Below, piece after piece: positions 1 through 9,096 of a stretch of DNA of 64,000 bases. The stretch comes from Pseudomonas yamanorum (lineage in GTDB: Bacteria > Pseudomonadota > Gammaproteobacteria > Pseudomonadales > Pseudomonadaceae), in NCBI RefSeq assembly GCF_900105735.1, contig NZ_LT629793.1, positions 4,154,001-4,218,000 on the forward strand, given 5' to 3'. Below the pieces are notes generated by a model that did not search any database, was not told where the DNA came from, and saw only the letters and a program-made list of their open reading frames with translations. A program made the translations under genes and the position numbers. Numbering within the stretch: the stretch's first letter is position 1; every line of letters starts with the position of its first letter.

Positions 1-1215
1 GGCCTGACCCAGGCGCTGTTTCAGATTCCGTTCGGGATCATTTCCGACCGCATCGGCCGCCGGCCGGTGATCTACCTGGGCCTGATCGTATTCGCCCTGG
101 GCAGTGTGCTCGCGGCCAATGCCGACTCGATCTGGGGCGTGATCGCCGGACGCGTCCTGCAAGGCGCTGGCGCTATTTCCGCCGCCGTCATGGCGCTGCT
201 CTCCGACCTGACCCGCGAACAACACCGCACCAAGGCCATGGCCATGATCGGCATGACCATTGGTCTTTCGTTCGCCGTGGCAATGGTGGTTGGCCCGCTG
301 CTGACCCGCGCGTTCGGTTTGCACGGCCTGTTCCTGGCCACGGGTGGCATGGCACTGTTCGGCATCGTGATCGTTGCCTTTATGGTGCCGCATTCCACCG
401 GGCCGCTGCAGCACCGTGAATCGGGCGTCGCGAAACAAGCGCTGTTGCCCACCCTCAAGCACCCGGACCTGCTGCGCCTGGATTTGGGTATCTTCGTATT
501 ACACGCGATGCTGATGTGCAGCTTCGTCGCCTTGCCCCTGGCCCTGGTGCAAAAAGCCGGGTTGCCCAAGGAGCAGCACTGGTGGGTATACCTTACTGCG
601 CTGCTGATTTCCTTCTTCGCCATGATCCCGTTCATCATCTATGGCGAGAAGAAACGCAAAATGAAACGAGTTCTGCTGGGCGCCGTCGCGACATTGATGC
701 TCACTGAGCTATTCTTCTGGCAGTTCGGCGACAGCCTGCGGGCGCTGGTGATCGGCACGGTGGTGTTCTTCACCGCGTTCAACCTGCTGGAGGCTTCGTT
801 GCCTTCGCTGATCAGTAAGGTTTCACCGGCCGGCGGTAAAGGCACGGCGATGGGCGTGTATTCCACCAGCCAGTTCCTCGGTTCTGCACTGGGTGGGATC
901 ATGGGCGGCTGGATGTTCCAGCATGGCGGTTTGTCGGTTGTGTTCCTGGGATGCGCAGGTCTGGCTGCCCTCTGGCTAGCCTTTGCTGTTACCATGCGCG
1001 AACCTCCCTATGTGACGAGCCTGCGCTTGCCGTTATCGCCCGAAGCGATCCGCGAAGCCGGTCTGGTCGAGCGCCTTAAGGCCGTTGTTGGGGTTACGGA
1101 TGCTGTGGTTGTTACTGAAGAAGCCGCCATCTACATCAAATTGGACACCGAATTATTGGATCGCGCGACGCTCGAGCAACTGGTCAACCCAGTGCCGACA
1201 GCGCGCCCAGCCTAG
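1..1215 (+). CDS. MFS transporter, YajR-like (5' end outside window)
   Basis: This is an inner-membrane major facilitator transporter. The reading frame is open from base 1 and the N-terminus lies upstream. The visible part begins with a loop 2-3 type motif (DRIGRRPVI) and has about ten further hydrophobic segments. After the last helix there is a soluble tail of about 65 residues (from MREPPY) with alternating strand and helix character. That tail matches the C-terminal YAM domain known from E. coli YajR, which is the reason for the YajR-like call. The substrate cannot be told. It ends 9 bases before ssb and the two may be co-transcribed, although an internal ssb promoter could be present in its 3' end. 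Confidence 0.85.
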   Translation, partial: GLTQALFQIPFGIISDRIGRRPVIYLGLIVFALGSVLAANADSIWGVIAGRVLQGAGAISAAVMALLSDLTREQHRTKAMAMIGMTIGLSFAVAMVVGPLLTRAFGLHGLFLATGGMALFGIVIVAFMVPHSTGPLQHRESGVAKQALLPTLKHPDLLRLDLGIFVLHAMLMCSFVALPLALVQKAGLPKEQHWWVYLTALLISFFAMIPFIIYGEKKRKMKRVLLGAVATLMLTELFFWQFGDSLRALVIGTVVFFTAFNLLEASLPSLISKVSPAGGKGTAMGVYSTSQFLGSALGGIMGGWMFQHGGLSVVFLGCAGLAALWLAFAVTMREPPYVTSLRLPLSPEAIREAGLVERLKAVVGVTDAVVVTEEAAIYIKLDTELLDRATLEQLVNPVPTARPA

Positions 1216-1224
1216 GAGAACGTT

Positions 1225-1743
1225 ATGGCCCGTGGGGTTAACAAAGTCATATTAGTCGGTACATGCGGCCAGGATCCCGAAGTTCGCTACTTGCCGAACG
1301 GTAACGCCGTGACCAACCTGAGTCTGGCGACCAGCGAACAGTGGACCGACAAGCAAACCGGCCAGAAGGTCGAGAAAACCGAATGGCACCGTGTGTCGAT
1401 GTTCGGCAAGGTTGCAGAGATCGCCGGTGAATACCTGCGCAAAGGTTCGCAGGTCTACATCGAAGGCAAACTGCAAACCCGCGAGTGGGAAAAAGACGGC
1501 ATCAAGCGTTACACCACTGAAATCGTGGTCGACATGCAAGGCACCATGCAATTGCTGGGCGGCCGTCCACAGGGCGACCAACAGGGCCAGGGCGGCATGT
1601 CCAACTCGGCACCGCGTCCACAGCAGCAGTCCCGTCCGCAGCCGACCCAGCAGCCACAGCGTGAGTCGCGTCCAGCGCCACAGCAGGCCGCTCCTCAGCC
1701 GGCAGCCGACTTCGACAGCTTTGATGACGATATCCCGTTCTAA
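1225..1743 (+). CDS. ssb: Single-stranded DNA-binding protein
   Basis: SSB coats single-stranded DNA in replication, recombination and repair. The 172-aa product starts [19 protein letters not shown], the standard OB-fold beginning of bacterial SSB, and the fold runs to about residue 110. A flexible linker rich in Gln, Pro and Arg follows. The last residues are DDDIPF, the acidic tip that recruits partner proteins. A ribosome site (AGGAG, 1216-1220) precedes the ATG. The length is normal for Pseudomonas. It is the last chromosomal gene before the genomic island, and the first recombinase-type repeat begins 2 bases after its stop codon. Confidence 0.98.
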   Translation: MARGVNKVILVGTCGQDPEVRYLPNGNAVTNLSLATSEQWTDKQTGQKVEKTEWHRVSMFGKVAEIAGEYLRKGSQVYIEGKLQTREWEKDGIKRYTTEIVVDMQGTMQLLGGRPQGDQQGQGGMSNSAPRPQQQSRPQPTQQPQRESRPAPQQAAPQPAADFDSFDDDIPF

Positions 1744-1820
1744 CCTACATAAGACTAAAGTGTAAAGGTTATTTGAGTTAAGGCTCTCTAAAGCCCTATT
1801 AATCAATGCCTTCGCAGGAA

Positions 1821-1858
1821 AAAAAGCCCTCTGAGCTGTAAAGCTAAGAGGGCTTTTT
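1821..1858 (+). terminator. Rho-independent terminator after ssb
   Basis: The arms AAAAAGCCCTCT (1821-1832) and AGAGGGCTTTTT (1847-1858) are perfectly complementary and are followed by a run of T. The A-run before the stem means it could also work on the minus strand. It ends ssb transcription and separates ssb from the recombinase operon. It probably belongs to the chromosome, which would place the island boundary just after it. Confidence 0.88.
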
Positions 1859-1884
1859 TTTGGCCATTGTAAAGGTGCTCAAAA

Positions 1885-1912
1885 TTGACTACACAAAGAC
1901 TAGGTGTAAAGT
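1885..1912 (+). promoter_or_regulatory. Possible promoter of recombinase operon overlapping a recombinase dyad
   Basis: TTGACT (1885-1890) and TAAAGT (1907-1912) are separated by 16 bases and resemble sigma-70 -35 and -10 boxes. The perfect TACAC/GTGTA dyad (1890-1908) lies between and over them. If the recombinases bind this dyad they would repress their own operon. The promoter match is moderate (-10 box 4 of 6). Confidence 0.35.
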
Positions 1913-1952
1913 TAAAAGTCTACATAAAATATCGTAAAGGAACGGGTGGCGC

Positions 1953-3182
1953 ATGGACGTAAGAGTGGTACGACACCCCTCTGGGCAGAACCTACCAATC
2001 CTCCTTGACGATGATGGCTTGCCAATTCCACTCGCAAATGAGTGGGTCCTCCAGAGACGTGATCTCAGTCCAAACACCCTCACAAGAAACCTTAGGGAGC
2101 TGGCGGTTTTTTATGCATGGCTCGAATCACTCAACATTGATTTCCCTGCTCGTATTGATGGTGACCGCATCTTTACCGAGGCAGAGCTGGCTGGAAGCTT
2201 ATGTGAGAGATTGCGTTTAACAGTGAAGGTTGAACCGGGCCAAGCGGGTGTAGCGGCTATCGTGCAGGGGGTCAAGGTTGCCGTCTCGCCTCTGACATTC
2301 AGGTTGCGCCTCATCACTGTACGTCAGTTCATCGGTTGGTGCTTCCGATTCAAGATGGCGAAATTGGCATCCGACGATCCGGTGTTTGTTCGTATTCAAG
2401 CGCATAAAGAACACGTTGATCAAATCTTACGCGATCAAGAGATTAGCAATCCGCCCCAAAATAAGTCAGTTACGAAAGGGCTTCGTGATCATGAAGTGGT
2501 CGCGCTAGTTTGGTGTGTGGACTTTAGAAACCCGGACGCGTATGGCTTGAATGAGCATGTAAGGTTTAGGAATTTTATCATTGTAATGATTATGCTCACA
2601 TTCGGTCTACGTCCAGCAGAAGTACTTACACTGAGGGTCGATGATGTCGAGTTCGGCAGCGTGACGGCGCTGAGGGTGTTCAGGCGCGTGGCAGATCCGG
2701 ACGACACAAGAAGCCCTCGCCCGAGCGTTAAGAGAAATGGTCGTGATATAGAGATGCAAGTGCCGACCATAATAAATCTGATTGAAGAGTATATTGAAGT
2801 TCACCGCGAAAAGGTAATGGAGCGCTTCGGGAAAGATCATAACTACTTGATAGTGTCTGATGAGGGGGCTCCGTTGCATGGCAACAGTATATCTAATTAC
2901 TTCCAGATCATTCGAGAGAGATTCAGAGACCAGCTGCCGTCTAGTCTGACACCGAAATCGCTTCGGCATACATATTCAAGCCGAACTGAGCGGGATATGG
3001 CTGAGCGTGGTGTTCCTGAAGATGAGCGCAAACAAGTTTTGGCTTATTTACGAGGGGATAGCAGTACGCGTTCTCAGGAAGTTTACATTTCAGGTGAGAT
3101 TGTTCGGCAAGCTACCGCTGTGCAGTCTAAATACCATGATGTACTGATGCAAAGCTTTTTAGAGTATTCACGTCATGATTAA
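1953..3182 (+). CDS. Tyrosine recombinase 1 of island trio
   Basis: This 409-aa site-specific recombinase of the phage-integrase superfamily would cut and join DNA at the element ends. The N-terminal 150 residues look like a core-binding helical domain. The catalytic part shows Arg220 in the motif GLRPAEVLTL, Arg338-His339 in SLRHTYSS, and a candidate nucleophile Tyr378 in SQEVYIS. The usual LGH motif before the tyrosine is degenerate (LRGDSS). The ATG follows AAAGGA (1936-1941). Its 3' end overlaps the next recombinase by 8 bases, so the two are translated as a unit. In layout it corresponds to TnpA of Tn554-like elements or to a recombinase of a Gamma-Mobile-Trio island. I cannot decide between them by eye. 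Confidence 0.85.
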   Translation: MDVRVVRHPSGQNLPILLDDDGLPIPLANEWVLQRRDLSPNTLTRNLRELAVFYAWLESLNIDFPARIDGDRIFTEAELAGSLCERLRLTVKVEPGQAGVAAIVQGVKVAVSPLTFRLRLITVRQFIGWCFRFKMAKLASDDPVFVRIQAHKEHVDQILRDQEISNPPQNKSVTKGLRDHEVVALVWCVDFRNPDAYGLNEHVRFRNFIIVMIMLTFGLRPAEVLTLRVDDVEFGSVTALRVFRRVADPDDTRSPRPSVKRNGRDIEMQVPTIINLIEEYIEVHREKVMERFGKDHNYLIVSDEGAPLHGNSISNYFQIIRERFRDQLPSSLTPKSLRHTYSSRTERDMAERGVPEDERKQVLAYLRGDSSTRSQEVYISGEIVRQATAVQSKYHDVLMQSFLEYSRHD

Positions 3183-4794
3183 AGTATTCGGAAAGCAACA
3201 AGTGGAGGGGGTTGCACAGGTTGCACGGATAGATTTGGTAAGCCAACTGGAACCCATACCTAAATCCGTTATTAGCAGAGAGGGGCACGTAGTCGATACG
3301 ACAGGTTTGCAATGGCACATGCCGACCACTAGTGGCAAATTTGCGACTCTTAATTTCAGGCGGATACATAATCTAAAATTTCGCTATGCGCTGATGCGCT
3401 ATTGCGTTCATGTGATCAAAACCAGTGCGGCGGGGTACGCCTATACCACTTGGGTAGACTGCTGCCGGTTTCTTCTTTTGCCATACCCCGAGTTTAATCG
3501 AGCCCATATTTCCGATTTTGAGCAGGAGCTTATTAACTGTTACGAAAAAATGATTTCCACTACTAGGCAGGAACATAAACTCTATCAAGTTTCTCGCGCG
3601 AAATCATTCTATCTATGGGGGTGTCAGTACCTCAGTGAGGTGGGGTTCAGTGCCGAATACGGAAGCGTCTTAGAAGTCCTCAAAATACCAGGCGGTCCGA
3701 AAGGCGAAGCGGTTAAAAATGAAGACGTGGATGCGGGGCCTCTGCATCGCATCTATGAGCTGCAACCGCTCTATAATGCGCTCCATACGGCCACCTGTAG
3801 TAGCATTGTCGAGCAGGAGCAGCGTGCTGCGCTGGCATTGTTCATTGCTCATGGCAGAAATCCTGCAAATCTATCGTGGTTGCGTGAGAGTGATCTTATC
3901 AATGTAGCCCCTGGACTGGACGAACCATGCTGGGTAATTAGATATCCAAGGATCAAAAAACGGTTGCTCAATCCTAGGGATGACTTTGTAGAAGTACACC
4001 TCCCTAATGAGTTTGTTCCTTACATTCAGTATCTTATTGCCGCCAATCGCCGTGTTCACGCATTGAGTCGGGTAGGGGGTGAGGCTGGGGAATTCGATAT
4101 ACCGCTATTTTTCAATAAGTCAGGTAATACAGCGGCTATGGCCTCCGGGCATCGTGAAGCATATTTCAACTATGACTCAGGCTATTTTGCGCTCCTGCTT
4201 CGAGACTTTGTATTGAGGCAGAAGATTGTATCCCCTCTTACTAATACACTGTTGCACCTTAGTCCTAGGCGCCTTCGCTACACTTTAGCAACAAGTCTGG
4301 TAAAGGATGGAGCTACCCAACGCCAGCTCGCGCAGATTCTCGATCATACTGACCTTCAACACGTTCAAGTTTACTTCGACCTCGCTGGTGATATCGTAGA
4401 ACTACTAGACAAAGCGCTTATCGGCCCGTACGCACAGATACTTCGCTTCTTCAAAGGCGAATTCATTATGCCTGGCCAGAAAGCAGTAAACGATGACGAC
4501 ACCGGAAAACACATCCCATTTGTCTATATTGATGATGCACCAGACATCGATTTAGGTGTCTGCGGAAAACACTCGCTCTGTGCGTTGCACCCCCCATACT
4601 CCTGTTATAAATGTCCAAAATTCCAGGCTTATCTTGACGCAGATCATGCATCCGTACTGGAGTATCTTATGAATCAGCGTGAGGAAAAATTTAAGTTGGC
4701 AGATAAACGGATAGCAGGTCAGATGGACGAAATTATTCATGCCGTAGCGCAGGTTGTTGAGAAGTGTAAAGAAGTTAAGGCGGGGGCGCGTTGA
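3175..4794 (+). CDS. Tyrosine recombinase 2 of island trio, with C-terminal Cys cluster
   Basis: This 539-aa protein is a diverged tyrosine recombinase. Catalytic candidates are Arg228 (HGRNPANLSWL), Arg368 (RRLRYTLATS), His391 (ILDHTD) and Tyr400 (HVQVYFD). The usual His after the second Arg is Tyr. Downstream of the catalytic domain is a cysteine-rich stretch (CGKHSLCALHPPYSCYKCP) followed by a charged helical tail. This looks like a small zinc-binding module, as also seen in larger Tn554-type recombinases. It overlaps its upstream neighbour by 8 bases. Its stop codon shares bases with the start of the third recombinase (TGATG), which indicates coupled translation. It probably recognises a different half-site from recombinases 1 and 3. 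Confidence 0.82.
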   Translation: MIKVFGKQQVEGVAQVARIDLVSQLEPIPKSVISREGHVVDTTGLQWHMPTTSGKFATLNFRRIHNLKFRYALMRYCVHVIKTSAAGYAYTTWVDCCRFLLLPYPEFNRAHISDFEQELINCYEKMISTTRQEHKLYQVSRAKSFYLWGCQYLSEVGFSAEYGSVLEVLKIPGGPKGEAVKNEDVDAGPLHRIYELQPLYNALHTATCSSIVEQEQRAALALFIAHGRNPANLSWLRESDLINVAPGLDEPCWVIRYPRIKKRLLNPRDDFVEVHLPNEFVPYIQYLIAANRRVHALSRVGGEAGEFDIPLFFNKSGNTAAMASGHREAYFNYDSGYFALLLRDFVLRQKIVSPLTNTLLHLSPRRLRYTLATSLVKDGATQRQLAQILDHTDLQHVQVYFDLAGDIVELLDKALIGPYAQILRFFKGEFIMPGQKAVNDDDTGKHIPFVYIDDAPDIDLGVCGKHSLCALHPPYSCYKCPKFQAYLDADHASVLEYLMNQREEKFKLADKRIAGQMDEIIHAVAQVVEKCKEVKAGAR

Positions 4795-6776
4795 TGGCAA
4801 AGGTCGCTGCATTTTTAAGTAGGCTTGAGCAAGATCGTGCCACGAATCTTGTGCTGTTGGTTAGTAAAGCCCAAATGCTTGGTATGCAGGGGTTTGAAAA
4901 TATTGTCTGGGGAGCGTCTAGTTGGATTTTTACAGCTGGGCCAATGACGTTGCTCTCGGCTAAACGATCTGGATCGCCTAGCATCTATTTTCGGCATGCT
5001 CCTAAGATAGGGGCGCATCCGTTGGAAGGGGACTGGGAGTCCGCTGCCAAGTCGTTGTTCTGCCTTAGGGCGCATCGTTCAAATCAGAAGATCAGCAATC
5101 ATCAGTCATTTGTAACCGCTATAAGTTATATAAGCCATTGTGTGGGGGGGAACAATCGTATCCTTTCTAGGATGATGCCTGAAGATTTGGATGATGCGTG
5201 TCGGCTCATATCAGAGCATTACCAAGAGTCGACGGCCTATAATCTGCACAAAGCAATTAACGAGTTCGCCGCGCACTGTGATGCGAACCAGCTTTGTAAT
5301 ATCAGGTTCGAGTACAAATACTCAGGGCTAAAGCGCCCAGCGAATGCCGGTGGGGTGTCTCAGACGCGACTGGATGCACCTCAGAATCTGGAGCAGACCA
5401 GTGGTGACCGGATCATCGATCTGGAGGTTTTTCAGCTCATTGGAATGCTTTACCAAAATGTGCCAACGGGCCATAAATATCGGATGTATGTTCTGATGCT
5501 TGTAATGCTTGCGTGCATTGGGAGGCGTTTCAGTGAGATAGCGACATTGCCGGTGCAGGTGGTAGGAGTCGATGCTGAGGGTAGGAGATACCTGGGTTAT
5601 TTCCTGATGAAGACGAGTAAAGGCGATAACGCTCATCCCATTGATAAGGTATGGCTGCCAACGGATGCTGTTAGCATCGTTGAGGACGTAGTCTCTGAGC
5701 TGATAGATATCACCCAGGCCGCGCGCTCCACTGCGGAGGTGATGCGAGCTAAGGGTGGTCCTGATTTGCGCTGGATTGAGCCCTATGCTGAGGATCACAG
5801 ATTTTACATTGCCGATCTTGAGGAGCTGGGGTTCAGCTTCAACGTGTTGCGCCCGACCGGCTGGCTCACAACGAACGGTCATACCTTTCCAGATCCGGAT
5901 AAGTTGACGTCTCAAGGACGGCGACCGGCTAACCCATCCCGGTTCACCACCAAGCAGGGTCTGATCGCCTACTGCCGCAGCACCTTTGATCCTCGATTAA
6001 ATGATCCTGTGCGCATAGCCACGACGAATAAGACCTACTATCAAGAGAATCTATTTTTTATCCGTTACCAAGGTATGTCCTCTGGAGCGGTTTCCGTATG
6101 TGTTGTCACCACCGTAACGCACTCAATGTTCGCGACGTTTCTTCGCGATCATCTTGAACCGCTTGCTGCTAAACATTGTGATGACAGCATTAAGCCTAAC
6201 TTTTCAAGTCATGACTTTAGGCACACAATTAATACACTGTTAAATGATGGCGGGATGAGTGATTTCGTTCAAACCAAATGGTTTGGTCGAAAGTATGCAA
6301 ATGATACAAAGGCTTATCAGCATACCTCTCGTGAAAAACGAGCGTTGATTTATCAAGAAAAAATCCGTGAAGGAAAGATTGGTGGGGTTGTAGCAGACAA
6401 CTACATGAAGCTTCCGGTTGAGCATAAAGAAGCATATCTGAAAGCAAAAATCACAGGTGTTCACGAGCTTGGGACCGGGATGTGCACACGCAACCTCTCT
6501 CAATCGCCTTGCCCAAATCATCTAGAATGCCATGCCAAATGCTCGGATTTTTCTTGGGAGAAGGACAATGATGATAAGAAGGCTGGCATCGTCCGTGCCT
6601 TTGAGATCGAAGTCGTTCAGTACGAGAATGCTATGACAAAATCTCAGTCCAACAGGCAAGGTGAGAGCCACCAGTGGATGGCTCATTCTCAGAAGAAGAT
6701 CGAGACCCTCACCTCCATGCTAAGTGATTTCGAGATGGATGCTGATGCGATCAAGGCGAAAGTACTGGGAGCGTAG
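4794..6776 (+). CDS. Tyrosine recombinase 3 of island trio, large form with C-terminal Cys cluster
   Basis: This is a 660-aa large tyrosine recombinase. From the ATG at 4794, candidate catalytic residues are Arg244 or Arg245 (CIGRRFSEIATLP), His473 and Arg476 (SSHDFRHTINTLL) and Tyr508 (KAYQHTS). It has a long N-terminal region of about 200 residues without obvious motifs. A cysteine-rich region (CTRNLSQSPCPNHLECHAKC) follows the catalytic domain, and a helical, partly coiled-coil tail ends the protein. Size and layout match TnpB of Tn554-like elements or the large integrase of Gamma-Mobile-Trio islands. An in-frame TTG at 4791 is an alternative start. ATG is preferred because it overlaps the upstream stop as TGATG. 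Confidence 0.83.
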   Translation: MAKVAAFLSRLEQDRATNLVLLVSKAQMLGMQGFENIVWGASSWIFTAGPMTLLSAKRSGSPSIYFRHAPKIGAHPLEGDWESAAKSLFCLRAHRSNQKISNHQSFVTAISYISHCVGGNNRILSRMMPEDLDDACRLISEHYQESTAYNLHKAINEFAAHCDANQLCNIRFEYKYSGLKRPANAGGVSQTRLDAPQNLEQTSGDRIIDLEVFQLIGMLYQNVPTGHKYRMYVLMLVMLACIGRRFSEIATLPVQVVGVDAEGRRYLGYFLMKTSKGDNAHPIDKVWLPTDAVSIVEDVVSELIDITQAARSTAEVMRAKGGPDLRWIEPYAEDHRFYIADLEELGFSFNVLRPTGWLTTNGHTFPDPDKLTSQGRRPANPSRFTTKQGLIAYCRSTFDPRLNDPVRIATTNKTYYQENLFFIRYQGMSSGAVSVCVVTTVTHSMFATFLRDHLEPLAAKHCDDSIKPNFSSHDFRHTINTLLNDGGMSDFVQTKWFGRKYANDTKAYQHTSREKRALIYQEKIREGKIGGVVADNYMKLPVEHKEAYLKAKITGVHELGTGMCTRNLSQSPCPNHLECHAKCSDFSWEKDNDDKKAGIVRAFEIEVVQYENAMTKSQSNRQGESHQWMAHSQKKIETLTSMLSDFEMDADAIKAKVLGA

Positions 6777-6778
6777 CC

Positions 6779-7270
6779 ATGAGTAAATTTGGCAAAAGAA
6801 TGGATCCAGGCGACGTGAAGGCTATTGTCAAGGAGCTGGATCGTTGGGCATTGGGTGAACTGGGCTCAGGTCTGCGCTGGAAAACGCTAGAAGACCAGTT
6901 TGGATTCACCCGCCAGGCTCTTAATGCTCGCCTTGAGATCAAGATGGCGTTCGATGCTGCAAAAGCATCACTGGCTGGCGGTTTAGCGTCAAAGCAGAGG
7001 AATGCCGCGAGGAATGCCGAGGAGCTGGTCATCAGAGTAGAACAGCTCGAACGAGAGTTGCAGGCTTACAAAGACCGAGAGGCTAGGTGGTTGCTGCGTT
7101 GGCAGCAGATTGCTTACAACGTCAGGGCGAGGTTTGGCGTTCAGATGAGTCTAATTGACACCCCGAGCAATCCTAAGGACGGACTCCCCAATCTTCGAGC
7201 TGTTGGCAGCATCCTCAAGCCGCTGGATACACCAATTCCGCCTGTGGGAACTATGGATTCTGAAATATGA
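6779..7270 (+). CDS. Small helix-turn-helix/coiled-coil accessory protein of recombinase operon
   Basis: The product has 163 aa and begins 2 bases after recombinase 3. Residues 10-60 are helical and may form a DNA-binding helix-turn-helix (WKTLEDQFGFTRQALNARLE). Residues 75-115 have heptad-like Leu, Val and Ala spacing and form a likely coiled coil (EELVIRVEQLERELQAYKD). The C-terminal 45 residues are Pro-rich. Small proteins of this layout close recombinase operons as TnpC (DUF6262-like) in Tn554-type elements or GmtX in Gamma-Mobile-Trio islands. Which of these it belongs to needs a profile search. It probably assists or orients the recombinases rather than cutting DNA, since no catalytic motif is visible. 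Confidence 0.7.
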   Translation: MSKFGKRMDPGDVKAIVKELDRWALGELGSGLRWKTLEDQFGFTRQALNARLEIKMAFDAAKASLAGGLASKQRNAARNAEELVIRVEQLERELQAYKDREARWLLRWQQIAYNVRARFGVQMSLIDTPSNPKDGLPNLRAVGSILKPLDTPIPPVGTMDSEI

Positions 7271-7305
7271 GGACAAGTGGAATGTTGGCTGTCAGGTTAC
7301 CTGTA

Positions 7306-7333
7306 TAAGGTGCGGCGGTGACGCTGCACCTTA
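7306..7333. terminator. Hairpin between convergent recombinase and HerA genes
   Basis: The arms TAAGGTGC (7306-7313) and GCACCTTA (7326-7333) are perfectly complementary. A smaller palindrome, CAGGTTACCTG, lies just before at 7293-7303. They sit in the 89-base gap between genes that converge. There is no T-run, so simple rho-independent termination is not certain. Confidence 0.35.
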
Positions 7334-7359
7334 CGCCAGTCATTCTTGCAGACCGCCCA

Positions 7360-9087
7360 TTACTGGATGTTTTGCTTGCGCCAGTTATCTACCGCAATCA
7401 ACAGCCGCTTATCTTTGACAGGCTTTTGCCATTCATCCCAGAAATTGACGGTGCCGCTATTCGGTTTGTTGATGGGCTCATCGATCCTGATTCTGCTTGG
7501 CAGCAAGCTCGCATCGCCAACAACTAACGCTTCTCCTGTATCGAGGGTCGGCAGGATGTCGCTGAACCCACCGAGGCTATCAGGCAAAAGCCTCTTGATA
7601 ACGCTCTGATCCTCAGCGTTGGTCAACCTCATGGATACGAAGTTGCTGCACTGGCTGAGCATAGTCTTATTCACTTCGGATGGGCGCTGGCTTATCACGA
7701 TGAGGCTGACGCCGTACTTGCGGCCTTCTTTGGCGATGCGCTCGAAAATATCCAGCGAGATATCGTCGGCGGACTCCGCCATGTTTCGCTGGGGCATGTA
7801 GAGATGCGCTTCGTCGCACAACAGCGCAATAGGATGGCGTAGCTCGGATGGCGTCCACTGCTGGACGGAGAACGTTACCCGCGCGACAAGAGAAACGATC
7901 AGCGGAAGAACGTCTGATGGTACTTCAGAGAAGTTGATGATCTTGATACCAGCTTTGCCATTTTCGCCAGAGCTGCCGAGCACGGCGGTGGTGAATTTTT
8001 CAAGCCAGGCAAAATCCAGAACGTCTCCGCCACCATTGAACATGAACCCAAGGCGCCGATCAGAGATTTTGTTCTCAAGACGGGAGATCATCCGGGCGAG
8101 CTTCCCAAAAAAATCACCCTGTTTTTCAGTGCGGGCCCCCGGAACCATCTCCACGTTGATGTCGTTCAGCCTGTCCATTAGGACATTCAGATCGAACGGA
8201 ACCGGGCTATCGACCGTGAAATGCTTCAGAATTTCCTTATGGCCACCATCTTCCAGATACTTTCTCTTAGCGTGGTTAATCTCACGGGACATGATCATGG
8301 CCTGGTTGGGCGCGTTCTGGTCACTCCGGTCAACAAACATTGCCACGAGTGCTTCATACGAAAGCAGCCAGTAGGGCAGGTAAAGCACACCGTCATCAAT
8401 GGTGCGTTTTGCCTCAACATCTGCGGGTCCGGCCACCTTGAAGTGCTGAATGCCTTGGCCTACCAATGGCGAGTATTCACCATGAAGATCAAAAACAATG
8501 GCGTTAGCCGTGGAAAGCCCAGCCATCTGCTCAATAATCTTGGCCGTCGTCCAGGATTTACCTGACCCAGTGCTGCCACCGATGAAGGCGTGGCGCTGGA
8601 AAAACTTGTTACCGTTGAGGTATGCAACGGCATGTTCGTCCAGTGTGTATTTGCCCAACGTCAGGGCATTGCCATCGGCTGAGACGCTAGAGAGCGTACG
8701 CATAAAGCCGGTAAGGTTTTCGCCCTCTAGCGAAAAGCAATTCGCGTCAATTTCTGGAACGCTTTCCAGAGTGCGGCGAAATACGTTTTCTCTTGCTCCG
8801 TCACCATCCAGCATCGTGCCGATCAGGGCGATTTTGCACAGGTTTAGTTCTGACGCCTGTTCGCTGATACCATCGTTAGCGATGTCCTCGATACCGCGCT
8901 TGCGGGTCACCTGGGTGATGAGGCCGATGAGATGCTGTCCAGGCCTGCTGCTTTGTAGCACGGCCAGATGGTTGACTTGTAATCTCTTAAGTTGCTCGAC
9001 ATTTTCCACGTCCACGATAACGTTTGTCGTATCGACTGAGGCCACCTTTCCGAGCGCGTCTTCATCCCTAAAATTAAATATCGGCAT
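7360..9087 (-). CDS. HerA-like ATPase of SIR2-HerA defence pair
   Basis: The 575-aa product is a hexameric-type HerA/FtsK-superfamily ATPase. Residues 1-140 resemble a HAS-barrel. The Walker A motif is GSTGSGKS (171-178) and Walker B is LLCDEAH (about 422-428), followed by an arginine-rich region (SLIVISQRPSEV). ATG is preceded by AGGAAGAAGAG. The gene starts 9 bases after the SIR2 stop. SIR2-HerA pairs are an experimentally supported anti-phage system in which an assembly of SIR2 and HerA depletes NAD+ and/or attacks DNA upon infection. That this copy does so is inferred from the pairing. It is the last gene of the minus-strand defence cluster. Confidence 0.9.
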   Translation of the reverse strand: MPIFNFRDEDALGKVASVDTTNVIVDVENVEQLKRLQVNHLAVLQSSRPGQHLIGLITQVTRKRGIEDIANDGISEQASELNLCKIALIGTMLDGDGARENVFRRTLESVPEIDANCFSLEGENLTGFMRTLSSVSADGNALTLGKYTLDEHAVAYLNGNKFFQRHAFIGGSTGSGKSWTTAKIIEQMAGLSTANAIVFDLHGEYSPLVGQGIQHFKVAGPADVEAKRTIDDGVLYLPYWLLSYEALVAMFVDRSDQNAPNQAMIMSREINHAKRKYLEDGGHKEILKHFTVDSPVPFDLNVLMDRLNDINVEMVPGARTEKQGDFFGKLARMISRLENKISDRRLGFMFNGGGDVLDFAWLEKFTTAVLGSSGENGKAGIKIINFSEVPSDVLPLIVSLVARVTFSVQQWTPSELRHPIALLCDEAHLYMPQRNMAESADDISLDIFERIAKEGRKYGVSLIVISQRPSEVNKTMLSQCSNFVSMRLTNAEDQSVIKRLLPDSLGGFSDILPTLDTGEALVVGDASLLPSRIRIDEPINKPNSGTVNFWDEWQKPVKDKRLLIAVDNWRKQNIQ

Positions 9088-9096
9088 CTCTTCTTC

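Larger units (their letters stand above)
1745..1940 (+). repeat. Cluster of GTAAAG-type repeats at the left island end
   Basis: Four same-strand copies of a GTAAAG core lie within about 180 bases, at 1762-1767, 1869-1874, 1906-1911 and 1934-1939. Three are paired with an upstream TACA box to give dyads. TACAT-9 bp-GTGTA lies at 1746-1764, a perfect TACAC-9 bp-GTGTA at 1890-1908, and a weaker TACAT-GTAAAG pair at 1921-1939. The first two dyads share the AGACTA spacer core. A 5-bp-arm dyad with a spacer of about 9 bp suits a tyrosine-recombinase core site. That these are binding sites for the adjacent recombinases is inference. Confidence 0.6.

Noticed and set aside
1821..1858. Treating the ssb terminator as part of the island
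   Set aside because: It serves ssb well and the 10-bp boundary repeat begins just after it; a comparison with island-free strains is needed to be certain.
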